Shown here: positions 19,334-30,396 of the stretch, one piece after another | Layout of the letters: each line of letters begins with the position of its first letter | How positions within the stretch are numbered: position 1 is the first letter of the stretch | Assembly: GCA_946965045.2 (NCBI GenBank) | Contig: OX337229.1 | Span: forward strand, 2,604,001 to 2,668,000 | DNA from: Epithemia pelagica | Lineage: Eukaryota; Bacillariophyta; Bacillariophyceae; Surirellales; Surirellaceae | Length of the DNA: 64,000 nucleotides | Direction: 5' to 3' | Made by a program: the position numbers and the translations under genes | Notes under the pieces: generated by a model | Told to the model about the DNA's origin: nothing | What the model saw: only the letters and a program-made list of their open reading frames with translations | The model's database searches: none

Positions 19334-20980
19334 ATGGTGATATGGAAAGATGAAATGCGACGTGCACGGAAGTTGCACCGACCATCGTTGAAAGATTGGG
19401 AATGCGACGGCTTGTACGATGTGTTTCCAGATTACGTCCAAGATATTTTGCGCGGTGACGCTTCCACAACTGCTAGACCTCCTGCCTCTTTGGTGGGCGG
19501 TGGCAGTTTTAGTGATGCGGACAAGGGCGATGGCAAGACTCTTCTTGAGAATTACGAAGCGTTTATACCCGATCCGGCACATACCCCGGTAGTGGCAGAA
19601 CAAGTTCCAGCCGTGTTGGAAGGACACAAGGTGTCTCCGGAGGAGTTTTGGTCCGAATATGAGGCACGAAAAATACCCTGTGTCATACAACATATTCCCT
19701 TTGGTTACGAGGGAGGTCAAACGACGGCCAAACCATGGCCGGCCTTGTCGCAATGGCCTTTGACACAGCTTCGACACGATGAAGATTTGAGAGATCGATT
19801 TTTTAAATGTGGAGAAGACGACAATGGCAAATCAATCAAGGTCAAACTCAAACACTTTTTGCGTTACCAACGTCACAATCGCGACGATTCACCATTGTAC
19901 ATTTTTGATACCTCCTTTGATGAAGATGCCTTGGCCAAGCGCTTGTTACAAGATTATCGTGTTCCCATATATTTTCGCAATGACTTGTTTGACTTGGTAT
20001 CAGAGTCTCGTCGAGCACCCTATCGATGGTTCCTGGTGGGACCAGCTCGTTCTGGGACCACTGTTCACATTGATCCGTTAGCCACCAATGCTTGGAATAC
20101 ATTGATTCAAGGAAAGAAGCGATGGGTGTTGTTTCCACCCCATGTTCCCAAACAGGTAGTCAAAGGGAAGGGTTTGATCAGAGACGATGAAGATGATGAA
20201 GCCATTCATTATTTCATGTTTATCTTGCCCAGAATCAAACGCAAGGCAGCAGCCGCGGCTGCGGCCATGAAACAACAAGAACAAATGTATCCAGGAACAG
20301 ATTCTCTGCATGATCATGATCGTTATCATCGATACGACAAGAATGGACAACCGCAGCCTCAACGCTCGTCCAGAGTCTCTTCGTATTCTTCTAAAAAGTC
20401 TTCCAAGTCCAAGTCGAATGAAAATGATCATGCGTTGTATCGTCATTTTTGCTGTTACGAATTTACACAAAATGCTGGAGAAACTGTGTTTGTTCCTAAT
20501 GGCTGGTGGCATGCTGTGTTGAATTTGACTGACACGGTAGGCGTGACGCAAAATTTTTGCTCCGAACGCAACTTTGACGTTGTTTGGCGTCAAGCCCGAT
20601 CGGGAAGACCCAAAATGGCGTGGAAATGGTTGCAACAACTCGAGACTAGTCTCAAGCATGGACACTTGGCACAACGCGCACGAGAGCTCAATGCTACAGA
20701 TGGGTTTGCCATGAAATACGACCCTGTGGAAATTGTCAAGCGACGAGAACAAGAACGACTGGCCGCCAAGAAGTCGCTCGAAAAGAAGCCCAATCATGGC
20801 GAGGATTCCAATGACGATGATAGTACCGACAGCGATAGCAGCAGTTCCAGCAGCTCGAGCAGCAGTAGTAGCAGCTCGAGCAGCAGCAGTAGTAGTAGCA
20901 GTTCCAGCAGTGAAGAAGAGGAGGACGAAGAGGAAGATCAAAAAGAGGCCCGTCGACGAAAGCAACGCCGTAAGGGCTAA
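19334..20980 (+). CDS. JMJD6: JMJD6-like JmjC-domain hydroxylase/demethylase
   Basis: A single-exon gene. The ATG at 19334 gives 548 residues; an in-frame ATG at 18992 would add 114 residues of non-conserved sequence and is less likely. The region FKCGEDDNGKSIKVKL, RDDSPLYIFDTSF, YRWFLVGPARSGTTVHIDP, GETVFVPNGWWHAVLNL, TQNFCSERNFDVVW aligns with animal JMJD6 throughout. Fe(II) ligands H245, D247 and H393 are present. A Lys/Ser/His-rich insert of about 70 residues sits between the iron ligands. The C-terminus has a long poly-Ser run, then an acidic and a basic patch, echoing the poly-Ser tract of animal JMJD6. Family members hydroxylate lysines of splicing factors in the nucleus, and arginine demethylation has also been reported. 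Confidence 0.92.
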   Translation: MVIWKDEMRRARKLHRPSLKDWECDGLYDVFPDYVQDILRGDASTTARPPASLVGGGSFSDADKGDGKTLLENYEAFIPDPAHTPVVAEQVPAVLEGHKVSPEEFWSEYEARKIPCVIQHIPFGYEGGQTTAKPWPALSQWPLTQLRHDEDLRDRFFKCGEDDNGKSIKVKLKHFLRYQRHNRDDSPLYIFDTSFDEDALAKRLLQDYRVPIYFRNDLFDLVSESRRAPYRWFLVGPARSGTTVHIDPLATNAWNTLIQGKKRWVLFPPHVPKQVVKGKGLIRDDEDDEAIHYFMFILPRIKRKAAAAAAAMKQQEQMYPGTDSLHDHDRYHRYDKNGQPQPQRSSRVSSYSSKKSSKSKSNENDHALYRHFCCYEFTQNAGETVFVPNGWWHAVLNLTDTVGVTQNFCSERNFDVVWRQARSGRPKMAWKWLQQLETSLKHGHLAQRARELNATDGFAMKYDPVEIVKRREQERLAAKKSLEKKPNHGEDSNDDDSTDSDSSSSSSSSSSSSSSSSSSSSSSSSSEEEEDEEEDQKEARRRKQRRKG

Positions 20981-21560
20981 ACATTCACAACACGATGAAT
21001 CTCATGACGTCTCATTTGCGTTCATGAAAGGACTAGGCGTCTTTTGTGTGGCGAAAGTGTCAACCGCATTTGGAGTGACACATCAAAGATGCGGCTTTGT
21101 ATCCAGCTCGGAAGGACATAGTACGACAACACAGCGTTCCTCTTCAGTGATACCGAGGAAAGAGCACGATGAAGAAACATCACTCGGTTCTCGCGTGGCC
21201 ACGAGAGAAAAAACCTTGCAAAGGGAATTTGAAACAAGGAACGACAGTATAAACGACTAGGTAGGCGTGAACTCTACTGCTGTCTAAATATGCATATACT
21301 GCAAGCGAAAGCGTGGCGGACCAATTCTACCGTAAGTTGAAGCCTGCACACACAAAGCAGCGTAGTTCAGAGCATGCTGAATGTGGTCTTCTCATGGAGC
21401 ATCGAACATTCCTTCCGAAGCACCTTTAGTGTCGATTTCAGCAAACTTCGACTTACCAGTACCCAGCAGACATATTGCCACAAGTTGGACTGGAGTAAAC
21501 ACGCCGTGCGTCTTTGGTAGATGTGTTCCCATTTACCATATTGTACGTCGAGTGTAACAT
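20981..21560. other. Intergenic between convergent genes
   Basis: 3' flanks of JMJD6 (plus) and the second reductase (minus). No supported gene. Confidence 0.5.
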
Positions 21561-23362
21561 CTAACCAGAACCTGTAGTTGAAGTGACCCATTCTAGGATG
21601 GATTTGGCCGATCTCGTGGTACCTTCGTACTCGACAACTTTGAATTGAGGCAAGCGTTTCACCACATACAAGGAAGGGGTTGATTCTACTACCAGGCCCA
21701 TACCCTGAGCTGTTTCCGGTACGTCATGATACGTAATATCAAAACGGGCCACTTGAATTGTCGAATGGGCCATTAATTCCAACGCAACCACTTCATACGT
21801 GGGAGCAAACTCTTGACAATGTCCACACATTGGACTGTGAAATTCAATTAACATATCGGTGGTACCTGTTTTTAAGACATCCACTAGACTTGATGGGTCC
21901 AACTCGAGACATCCCGAACACGGCAGAGCCACAGGTCCATTTTGCTGATTCCCGGTTGTGTCCGCACTGGAGCTTCCACTTTTGCCATCGGTTCCAAACC
22001 AGCTACCAAAAAACGCCCCTCCACTGTTGAGAGATGAGAATCTTGCTTGGGAGCTTTGCCTGCCTCGGCCAGCATCTTTTGGATCTTTGCTCGTGTCGAA
22101 TGAATGCCGCATTCTGTGCGAGCCATACCGACGAAGCGTCCGCTGCGTTCCCCAGCAGACCCTTCTACCGGTTGTGTGGTCATGGTATCACCAATACTCT
22201 TGTACCCGTTATCGTGAAGAGGGTTGTAAGGAACTTTGTGTTGACGAATGTACTCCCAGACTTCGTCGTAGGACCAATGCGCCAACGGATTCAGTTTGAA
22301 GCGTTGTTGATGATTGTGCGAGCTTCCAGTCGTTCCCTCACCCGATGCCGTGTCCGAAGAATCATCCACTTCGAGTATGGATAAGCTACTCCTTTCACCC
22401 CCTTGGCTTCGCCGTCGTCCTGTAATCCATATTTGAGCGTGATGGTCACGTAGGGATCGCAAAGTAGGTTCCACCTTGGACAAGAAGGCATACTTTTCAG
22501 GATTTGTTTTGTACAAATCGGCACCGTATTCTTTGTCAAATTCAGTCTTGGTAGAATGTCCTTTGGGCTGATACACTTTAAGCAAAGGCAGTGTAAACAT
22601 TCCATTGTCACTATGTTGCACCAGATTATCGGATGATCCTTTCGGACCAAAACCTCGAATGAAATCATAGGTTTCTGGGAACAAATGGAGCGTGTCAATG
22701 GTAATGATTGGAACGCTCCGAGTGTATCCCATTTGGTGGAGTTTATGCAGTAGTACCATTCCAGAAGGGCCAAAGCTCGTGACGTCCACCAAAGGATGTC
22801 GATTCGAAATGGAACCACTGTCGCCACCTGAATGATCGACTTCGACAGCTGTATAGGCCCATTGAAGAACCTGTTCCAAACTCATTTGTGAGAGTTGTTG
22901 GTTTATACTGCCCAGCTCAGTTGAATCCAATGTTTTTGGTAGTCGAGAAGGCAAAGAGGACGCAAAGCTACCATGTGATTTGTGTTTGTTGTTGTAGTAG
23001 ACACTGGCCTTGTTCATGTCGACTCGATTCCGAAGAAAGCCTGATGTCGATCCGATCCTGACAGACACGGCATTTTGATTACCCATCATTAATACGATGC
23101 CAAGGAAAGAAAAAGCTGCCATTACTCCGAAAATGATTTTCTGCCGCTGTCTACCATGTTTCTCGGATGATTTGGATGTACGAAAGTCCATCCAGAGTCG
23201 TCTCACAAATCGATTACATCGAAGACAAAAGGGACTCTGAGAAAGGTGGTAAAAAGAGTTCGACGACATGTAGTCGTTGTTGCTGCTCATCATGAGACTA
23301 TTGCTACTTCGACTTCGACGACGGGCGTTGCTCGTCCGACTCGGCGACGAGGGTAACAGCAT
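21561..23362 (-). CDS. Membrane-anchored (P)APS reductase-thioredoxin fusion, copy 2, with a frameshift
   Basis: Paralogue of the gene at 15976-17655, in convergent orientation. From the ATG at 23362 it has one TM (QKIIFGVMAAFSFLGIVLMM), TSFGPSGMVLLHKL, TIDTLHLFPETYDF, WITGRRRSQGGERS, HWSYDEVWEYI and RTECGIH. Like copy 1 it lacks the cluster-binding cysteine pairs. The thioredoxin domain (CSGCLELDPSSL, FHSPMCGHCQEFAP) lies in a different frame. The two frames overlap openly for about 230 bp and connect through a -1 shift at the T6 run at 22008-22013, whose context is T TTT TTG. No intron fits the gap. It may be a homopolymer assembly error, a young pseudogene, or a true -1 frameshift site. 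If joined, the product is about 600 residues. Confidence 0.75.
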
Positions 23363-23631
23363 CGTCAACAGATCTCATGACAATCAACAAAACACGCGCA
23401 ACATCATCGAGAAGAACCTATCACCACTCCAACTAATGTACCAATGACCCTGGTCGCTGTGAGAAGTGAGAAAATGTGACCAAGCACGGCCCGTGCGTCA
23501 CGCACGCCGTCCGTGCCTGTGTCTCACACCCAAAGGCGGACGACATTTTCCTTCCGATCTCCGATCGTCACATTGCATTACATTCATTCCCCAAGATCTC
23601 TGGTGGTCACATCTCTTCCGTGGTTTTCGCC

Positions 23632-24865
23632 ATGAGCCGCATATCCATGACCAGTCGTCATCACATGAACGGTGGTGCTACGTCCTCTTACACACAAGCA
23701 ACTAGTTCTCATCATGGATCCCGCGTCCATGCCGGGCCACGAAGCAGCAGCGGTACAAACAAACAAACCAGTGGAACTGGGAACAACGGGAATATTTTAT
23801 CATGTAATAACTGCCGCAAGCCTCTTGCCACAACCGTATTTCTCTGTAAATGTGACTGCGTCTTTTGTGAAAGTAAGTCCTTGTTCTAAGCGTCTTTTGT
23901 TTGTATGGCGTTCGAGCTCACGTTTCTCATATACCTCTCTTCCTTTCGCAGGTTGCACGTATTCCCATTTCAGTGACAGTTCCTCCTGTCCTGCATGTGG
24001 AATGACGCTAGGAGTAGATGACTTTCTTGAATTGTGCATTGCGGATCCATCTTCGAAAGAGAGTGGTGCAAAGATGGCCTTTCAAGATTTGCTGACCAAG
24101 ACTCGTTCCGATTCGACCCATGTGACACACCAAGATATGTGTATGCACGCGCTTAAATCGATGGATCAGTGTCGTCGATCGTGCAAGTTTATCTTGAAGC
24201 AGATGGTCATGCAGCAAGCACAACAGGCACAGAATTCCGGTTCCGTCCACCGCGCGTTCGACAAATTACAAACCGAATACACTCAACTCCAACAAGCCAC
24301 GACAAGTGAGCGACTTGAAGCCCAACAAGGAATGCAAGAGTTGCAGAACCGTAATTCTGCAATGACAACCCGAATCCAGGAGATGGAGCAGAAAATAAAG
24401 GATCAGCAGCGGCAAATTTCGCAGTTCCGAGAGCACTTTCGACAGTCCACTGGTTCAACGCGAAGCGGTGGATCGAACTCCAGCATGAACAACGAAAAAC
24501 GTCAGCCAGAGCATCAAGGGATGAATCATAGGGTCCCATCACATGCTCCTCCTCCGATGCATGCATTTGTAAAGAAAAAATCCATGGAATCGAGTCGTCA
24601 AACTAGCAACAAGCGCCTCACACCAATGGGCCAGTCAGGTGAAAACTATCATTCAAGCAAGACGATGACTCATCCTTTCGCCCCAACGCCAATCCATTTT
24701 CCGAACTCACTTCACCGACCCTCTTCTGGAGGATCCGCAGGTTCGCGCATTCGTGAGATTTCAAGCACATCGAGTTACTCCTTTGAAGCAGGGCGAAGGG
24801 CTGCTGAACGAATCTCACCAGCCATGGCGTTTGCAAAGCCTTACCGTCCACAGCCATTCCATTGA
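23632..24865 (+). CDS. HEI10/CCNB1IP1-like RING-finger protein
   Basis: Two exons, 23632-23872 and 23952-24865; donor GTAAGT, acceptor TTCGCAG, phase 1, joining CDCVFCE to SCTYSHF. The product is 384 residues. The RING spans about residues 57-102 (CNNC, CKCDCVFCESC, CPACGMTL) and is split by the intron. A helical region follows, then a coiled coil at about residues 185-250 (EYTQLQQATTSERLEAQQGM, RIQEMEQKIKDQQRQISQF) and a disordered Ser/Arg/His-rich tail. RING, coiled coil and basic tail in this order match HEI10/CCNB1IP1 (ZMM group), SUMO/ubiquitin ligases that mark meiotic crossover sites. It diverges from reductase copy 2, with starts about 270 bp apart. Confidence 0.75.
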
Positions 24866-25016
24866 AATGGTAGCCATGTGGTACTCGAGGGCAAAATGAG
24901 ACTGAAAGACGGTTCGCTTTACATGTTTCAACTGCAAGTTGGTCAATAACCGTGAAATCCTTAATCGATAACCACCGAAGTAACATTTTGCCTTCACCTC
25001 AAGTAGGATCGTGTTT

Positions 25017-26153
25017 TCACATCACAAGCTTCCCTCGGGAAAGAATCACGCGACTAGTTGTGGAATGTGATGTCGACAATTTCCATCGTTCTGGTTTGTG
25101 TGTAACCGCTATCACAATGGCACCCGTTTGTTCCACCATGGTTTCCAAGGAAGCTTGCACATTCTGAATTACGACCGAAGTTTCCTTATCGAGCCACTCA
25201 TCCAACAGTAGCAGCGGGGCTGAAGCAATGAATGAGCGGTCCATCTCGTTCTCTATGTCCTCGCCATGCTGGAAGCTATCCTCTCTTCTAGAAGGTATAC
25301 ATGCGCCCATCCACATACTCTCCACCGCAGCCTCCAAAAGTCGCACGCGGAAGGTAAGGGATTGACTCCAGGTCTTACCGGAGAGAGCGTACTCTCTCTC
25401 GTCTAGGTTAAGGAAAAAAGGAAGAATCTGGTCCACCAATTGACGACACTGCTCCTGTCGTGGAGAAAACGATGAAGCTGGCGATTGGGCCCTGTTTGGA
25501 TTGCCTGATCGTGACAATAACTTGAGCACGATCAAGTCAGAAATAGAAGTCTTCTCCTTCTTTCTGGTTGCGGAATGATAAAAGTCATCATATTTCGGTG
25601 TGTCAACAGATGCATCCAAATAGATAGCGTGTGGGCGAGGTGAACGAGTCGTATTGTTGTCCTTATTCAGGCATGACAATAGCAGAGTTCCTTGAGCGTC
25701 TTCAAAGACTGGGGATTCAAGTCCATTCGCCAAAACCTGCAACAAAGTGGATTTCCCGGCTGTAGAATCTCCCGTCAGCAGAACCAGTTGTGGATCATTT
25801 AAGGACAAGGTTATATTGGTCAAGGCAGTGAGACGGATGCGTGGCATAGCCGAAAACAAGCGTCGAGTCCATGGAGATCGATATTCGACCGATACATCCG
25901 ACAAATGAATTTGAATGGGCAGAATTTGAAGATCATCGTTATTGGCTCCAATTTCGGGTTGTTCTGGTGGGTAGGCCAGTAGATGCTTTGTTGTTTTCGT
26001 TGTTGTCGTCCAACTATTCCGTTGCTGTGTATCGGTTCTTTGTCTTGCTGGATTTGACAAAAGAGATGTTACCCAGGCAGACGTGCTATGCTGGTAAATC
26101 AATGCAACAACAAGGAATAGGCGAGAGGTAAACTTGAAACCAGACCACTCCAT
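25017..26153 (-). CDS. Stand-alone ABC-type ATPase, probably plastid-targeted
   Basis: A single exon from the ATG at 26153, 378 residues. The N-terminus is a hydrophobic signal (LFLVVALIYQHSTSAW), where SAW fits the diatom plastid signal-cleavage motif, followed by a basic Thr/Arg-rich transit stretch. The ABC domain starts at about residue 80. Walker A is GDSTAGKST (128-136). The signature region is degenerate (YALSGKTWSQSLTFRVRLLEAA instead of LSGGQ-type). Walker B is APLLLLDEW with the catalytic Glu, and VTHKPERW supplies the H-loop. No membrane domain is fused, so it would act as a soluble subunit or an ABCI-type protein. The partner is unknown. Confidence 0.75.
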   Translation of the reverse strand: MEWSGFKFTSRLFLVVALIYQHSTSAWVTSLLSNPARQRTDTQQRNSWTTTTKTTKHLLAYPPEQPEIGANNDDLQILPIQIHLSDVSVEYRSPWTRRLFSAMPRIRLTALTNITLSLNDPQLVLLTGDSTAGKSTLLQVLANGLESPVFEDAQGTLLLSCLNKDNNTTRSPRPHAIYLDASVDTPKYDDFYHSATRKKEKTSISDLIVLKLLSRSGNPNRAQSPASSFSPRQEQCRQLVDQILPFFLNLDEREYALSGKTWSQSLTFRVRLLEAAVESMWMGACIPSRREDSFQHGEDIENEMDRSFIASAPLLLLDEWLDKETSVVIQNVQASLETMVEQTGAIVIAVTHKPERWKLSTSHSTTSRVILSRGKLVM

Positions 26154-26413
26154 CTTTATTTCTCGCTCTCGGAAGTGTCAAGAAGGCTCTTCAATCCCTC
26201 TATTACATCCATGATCATGGGTGACGTACTCTTCAGTCACCTTTCAAATTTTCAGGGGAGTGAAGCTACCCTTGCTACCTTACGACGGAAAAGGGTTAGG
26301 TTATACCCACATATATCCAGTCGTAAGTCATGGTAAGGTTAGGAGCAAGTTTCAAAGTGGGTTTGCGTCTCTATTCAGTTTTGAACTATCTCAATGACCT
26401 GGTCATCTTGTCT

Positions 26414-29400
26414 TCATTTCTTATCCTTCTCATCGTCACCCGATGTGACGTAGTCCGGGTTGTCCTTGACAATAACGATACCCTCCAACACCGGACTGGT
26501 ACTACCACTCGCCGCCACCACTTCCTCGGTACCCAGTTCCGCACGATCTGTGGTAGCCAAGAGAACCGGCGAAGTATGCGTTTGGAACCCAGTAATGCGT
26601 CGAGGCTTTCCTGCCTGCCCAACTGTCTCCAATGCTTGACCAACGCGAACCGTGACGGGGCGCCATTCCATGACAACATCGTCCACTTCAGGCTCTACTG
26701 CATCCTCGCCATCAGCGCCTGGGACTGGTGCATCGTTGTACGAAACTGTAATAAGCATACGAGGATGCATGGCACAGGTGAGGTAATACAAAAGGTAATG
26801 ACTCTTGTCGAGCAAAGTTTTCTTCAAATCCAAACAGGAGTGCAACAAGACCAGCATACCGCCAAGAGCGGAACCTTTCAGCAGCATGCGATCGGAGTGG
26901 AAGGGACTCAAGGTCATTAGTCCCTTGCCCATGTGCAAGAATCCTTGGGCCAGTCTGACGCAGAATACATGTCCGGCATCCTTGGCATAGAATTCACTCA
27001 ATTGACGCAACAAACCAGCGACACGAGAATTATTGGTACCGGCACTGGCAATGCCCAAGCCTAGGATCGCATTCTGCGCGAGTTCGGCATCGGGATCGTG
27101 CGACAGACGAGATAGCTGGTCAATGACAGAGAACTCAGGGTTGGAAATGTGCAAGGTGGCGAGGGCCAATGGAACCGCACGCTTGATGGGCAATTCACAA
27201 TAATGCAGCAAATGATCAAATGAACGCAACGCCATTTCACTTCCCACATCTTCGCCCATGGTTATAAGGGCAATTCCCATAACGGCAGCCATTTGATGTT
27301 CGGCATCTTCTGTGAGGTGCTCTGCACATTCATGCAACATTTTTTGCACCAAAAGTACATTCCCACTTCCAGCATAGGCGCATGTTTCCAACATAGTGAC
27401 TGCGTACTTGGGTATCTTTTTGTGTTCGATTGTTTTGAGTGCTTCAATCATGGCATCGGCCTTTTCCATCTGTCCCAAAAACAAAAGTGCCAATCCTAAG
27501 CACAAATATCGCGTATGCGAGTGGTCCAGTTCTTCGTCTGTTGCTTCCATGAGTCGTTGTACAATCGTGCCACCAACAGTATCGTCACATTTGCCTACGA
27601 AAATCATGCCCAATGCCAAACCAGCTAGTGAAACTTCCAACATTTTGGTACTCGTAGTGCCGCCCGAACTCTCCACCATGGGCGCCAGGACTTCCAAGAC
27701 GTCCTCACGTGCCGTACCTGCATAGGCAATGCCCAAACCTGTGCACGCTGCACATTTGATAATATGTGGTGATTCACTTCCACTTTCAACATGCTCCGTC
27801 AACAAAGCGAGCGCCGGATCGGCATCGTTGCGGACACCGCAACTTAGGATGCCCACAGCCAAAGTGGCTCCGGCTTTGACGTAATCTTCTGAAGAGTAAA
27901 GGTATTTGTCAATCTGTGTCAAACCTTCTTCCACATTCCACAGTAGAATCGAGCCTAATGAGGCAGCGGCCGAAAGCATACCATGGTCTTTGTTTTTGTA
28001 GAGCCATTCATTGTCGTTGTTGCTGCTTGAACCATTGCCACTGCTTTCGGATGTCGACGAAGATGACGTCATGAGCTTGTCGTGTCCAAAGCCAGCATTG
28101 ACAAAGGCATTAACAAAAGTACTCGCCAAGTTGGCTCTAGCAGAATCAATTTGAACGTCTCGTCGAGATGCAGATGTTCGTGAAAATCCTCCTGTTTCGG
28201 CCAAATGACTTTTGTAGATATCTTCCGGAGTCTTTGGGTCTAGGACATCCAAATCCTGCGCCAACTTATGGAATTGCTCATGTAGTTTTTCGTTACCAAT
28301 CAATTCATTCATCAACTCAACCTCCGCTTCCAAGCCCTCCATGTCATCGGGAACTTCGAAATATACACCGTGACGGCCCAACAGCAAACACATTTGTCGG
28401 CGCATCAATTTGTCAGTGCATTCTTTCAGGAGGTTTGGTATCATCTCCTCTTCGCGACCACTTTCTAGGCGTAGTCCAACACGCAAGGCATCAAAGTATT
28501 GACCCTGCTTCCGATAAATTTCATACGCAGTTTCCAACATTTCCTACACATGACAACAAAATAAACCATTGCGTCAGGAACAAGGAACCAATGCCAGACA
28601 CGCGGTAGGCCGTCTCTATACTTACCACAAAGTCATCGGGATCACTCATATAGTCTGCCGTCTTGACCAAATACAGACAAATCCTGTGCGCATTGGTTTC
28701 ATCAATCAATTCGTCCTGCATTTGCAAAAGGTATTGCAATCGTTGAACTTCAATCAAAAGATCCACAGCTTCGGCTTCTGCATTATGGGATACATGAAAA
28801 GGAACAATGCGTTGCACAAGATCCAGCAAATCTTGAAAAGGCTCATCTCCACCATCAGGATCAATGCCTTGCTCTACGACACGTGCATTGTACTCTTGTC
28901 CAATTTCACCGGCCAACGAACGGACGAATTCATGTCCCCAGCTTCCCAAATTGTCGTCTACTTCCTTTTTGCCCTCCTCCTCTTCAGTTTGCATTTTATC
29001 TCCCTCTTTTTCTGTTTTCAACTGAGCATGATCTTTGACGGCTGATAATTTGAATTTGAGAGATTCTCGAGGTTGCATATTGGCCGACGGTGACGTGGAA
29101 AGAGTCATGGCCAAGACGGCCAAAACATCGGCCAACCGTGCACGAAGTTCCAGGACTTGCCCTTTGGCTCCAGTGACTTTGGTAGCCGCTTCTAGTTTCT
29201 CATATGTTACTTTGAGCAAGGGATAATGAGGTCGCAAAAATTTGAGAGGTTTGGGGACCGAAGTCATGGAGCTCGTAGCCGTTCGTAGTTCTTGCACCAT
29301 CATTTGCAAGGCTGTCAACCGCAATTCGGAGGTTACAGCAGAATCTTGAGCTACATTGGCTACCGTTTCGACACAAGTTTCCAATCGTTCTTTCAACTCT

Positions 29401-29561
29401 CTGTCTTCTTCGGACAAGGAATCCGGTTTCAATAAATCTTCGCTTGCCTTTTGCTTTTTCGTTTTCTTGGCATCATCATTCTTGTTGTTTTCCGTGCTTT
29501 CGTCTTTGCCAACCTCTTCGGTTTCCGTTCCTTCTTTCGTTTCGTCCGACTTAGGTGCCAT
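26414..29561 (-). CDS. RPN1: 26S proteasome regulatory subunit RPN1 (PSMD2)
   Basis: Two exons, 29561-28626 and 28543-26414; donor GTAAGT, acceptor GTGTAG, phase 0, joining SDPDDFV to EMLETAYEIY. The product is 1021 residues. The N-terminus is a charged acidic/Lys-rich tail. The middle contains the proteasome/cyclosome repeats (GSILLWNVEEGLTQIDKYL, GAALAVGILSCGV-like, ACTGLGIAYAGT, LGLALLFLGQ, AILGLGIASAGTNN) that form the RPN1 toroid. The C-terminus (TSPVLLATTDRAELGTEE, VLEGIVIVKDNPDYV) matches the conserved end of RPN1. It is the base subunit of the 19S particle that docks ubiquitin shuttles and UBP6. An acidic/Lys-rich insert near residue 200 is lineage-specific. Confidence 0.95.
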
Positions 29562-29614
29562 ACTTGAATAACTTTTTCCAAATTGCTACTTCTCGCGTAC
29601 AATCGTCGGCGTTT

Positions 29615-30248
29615 TCAAACAGGACTTTCTGCTTCCTGAGTACAATGCGTGTGCAGACAAGAGCGAATTGCAGTGATATCACCTAGCCTCAGGTCTTGGA
29701 ATTGGTCAATCAACCGATATTCTTTTAATCCCAGAAGAGAAACTCGTACAAGCTCTCTCGAATGGTGTCTATTGAGCCCAAAGTTGGTCTCGTCCCTCTT
29801 TCTCTTTGTGGTCAGCCACAGATTTGGATGAGGGGAAATGCGAAAGGTGTCGAACTCAATGGACGTCCTCTGAAAGGCTGTTAAGACGCGTTCAAAATGT
29901 GACCCAAATGCGTTTTCCGGGACTATGATCCGGGTAGGCTGGGTAGACTTTGGTTGGGTCAGTGCAGAAGCGTCGTTAGACCATGTAAAATCAACGCCTA
30001 CAAATAAAAGTGTCCACTTCATGCACATGCCTACCGGTAGAAACTTGTATTTCGTCTATTGTATATGAATACAAATTAGTCGGCAGCGGAATCTGATAGT
30101 TTGCCTGATGCGTCGTGTCCATAAGGCAACAACATTTTCGTCCATGGACATGAGGAAAGAAGGATTCACCCAAAGCAAAACGATCTTGAGCAGACCAGTT
30201 GAAATCTACGAGAGGGATGCGGCATTGATTGCGTTCTCCAGAAGACAT
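29615..30248 (-). CDS. Hypothetical protein, two exons
   Basis: Exons 30248-30035 and 29997-29615. The intron is only 37 bp (donor GTAGGC, acceptor TTTGTAG) and joins IQVSTG to VDFTWSND in frame, giving 198 residues. The short, slightly unusual intron is the weak point. The C-terminal half is rich in conserved-looking charged residues (FDTFRISPHPNLWLTTKRKR, HHSRELVRVSLLGLKEYRL). I do not recognise the family. It lies head-to-tail just upstream of RPN1. Confidence 0.5.
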
Positions 30249-30396
30249 GGCAAGATTTCTGGACGAGAAACAACGGGCTTGTTTTTCATTTCACGTGCCA
30301 GCAACATGCACATGTTGATTGCGGATGACTCTTGTGGCTCTGCCATGCCTGTTTCTCTCTCTGTTGCTCAATATAACCTTGCCCAACGAATACTCA

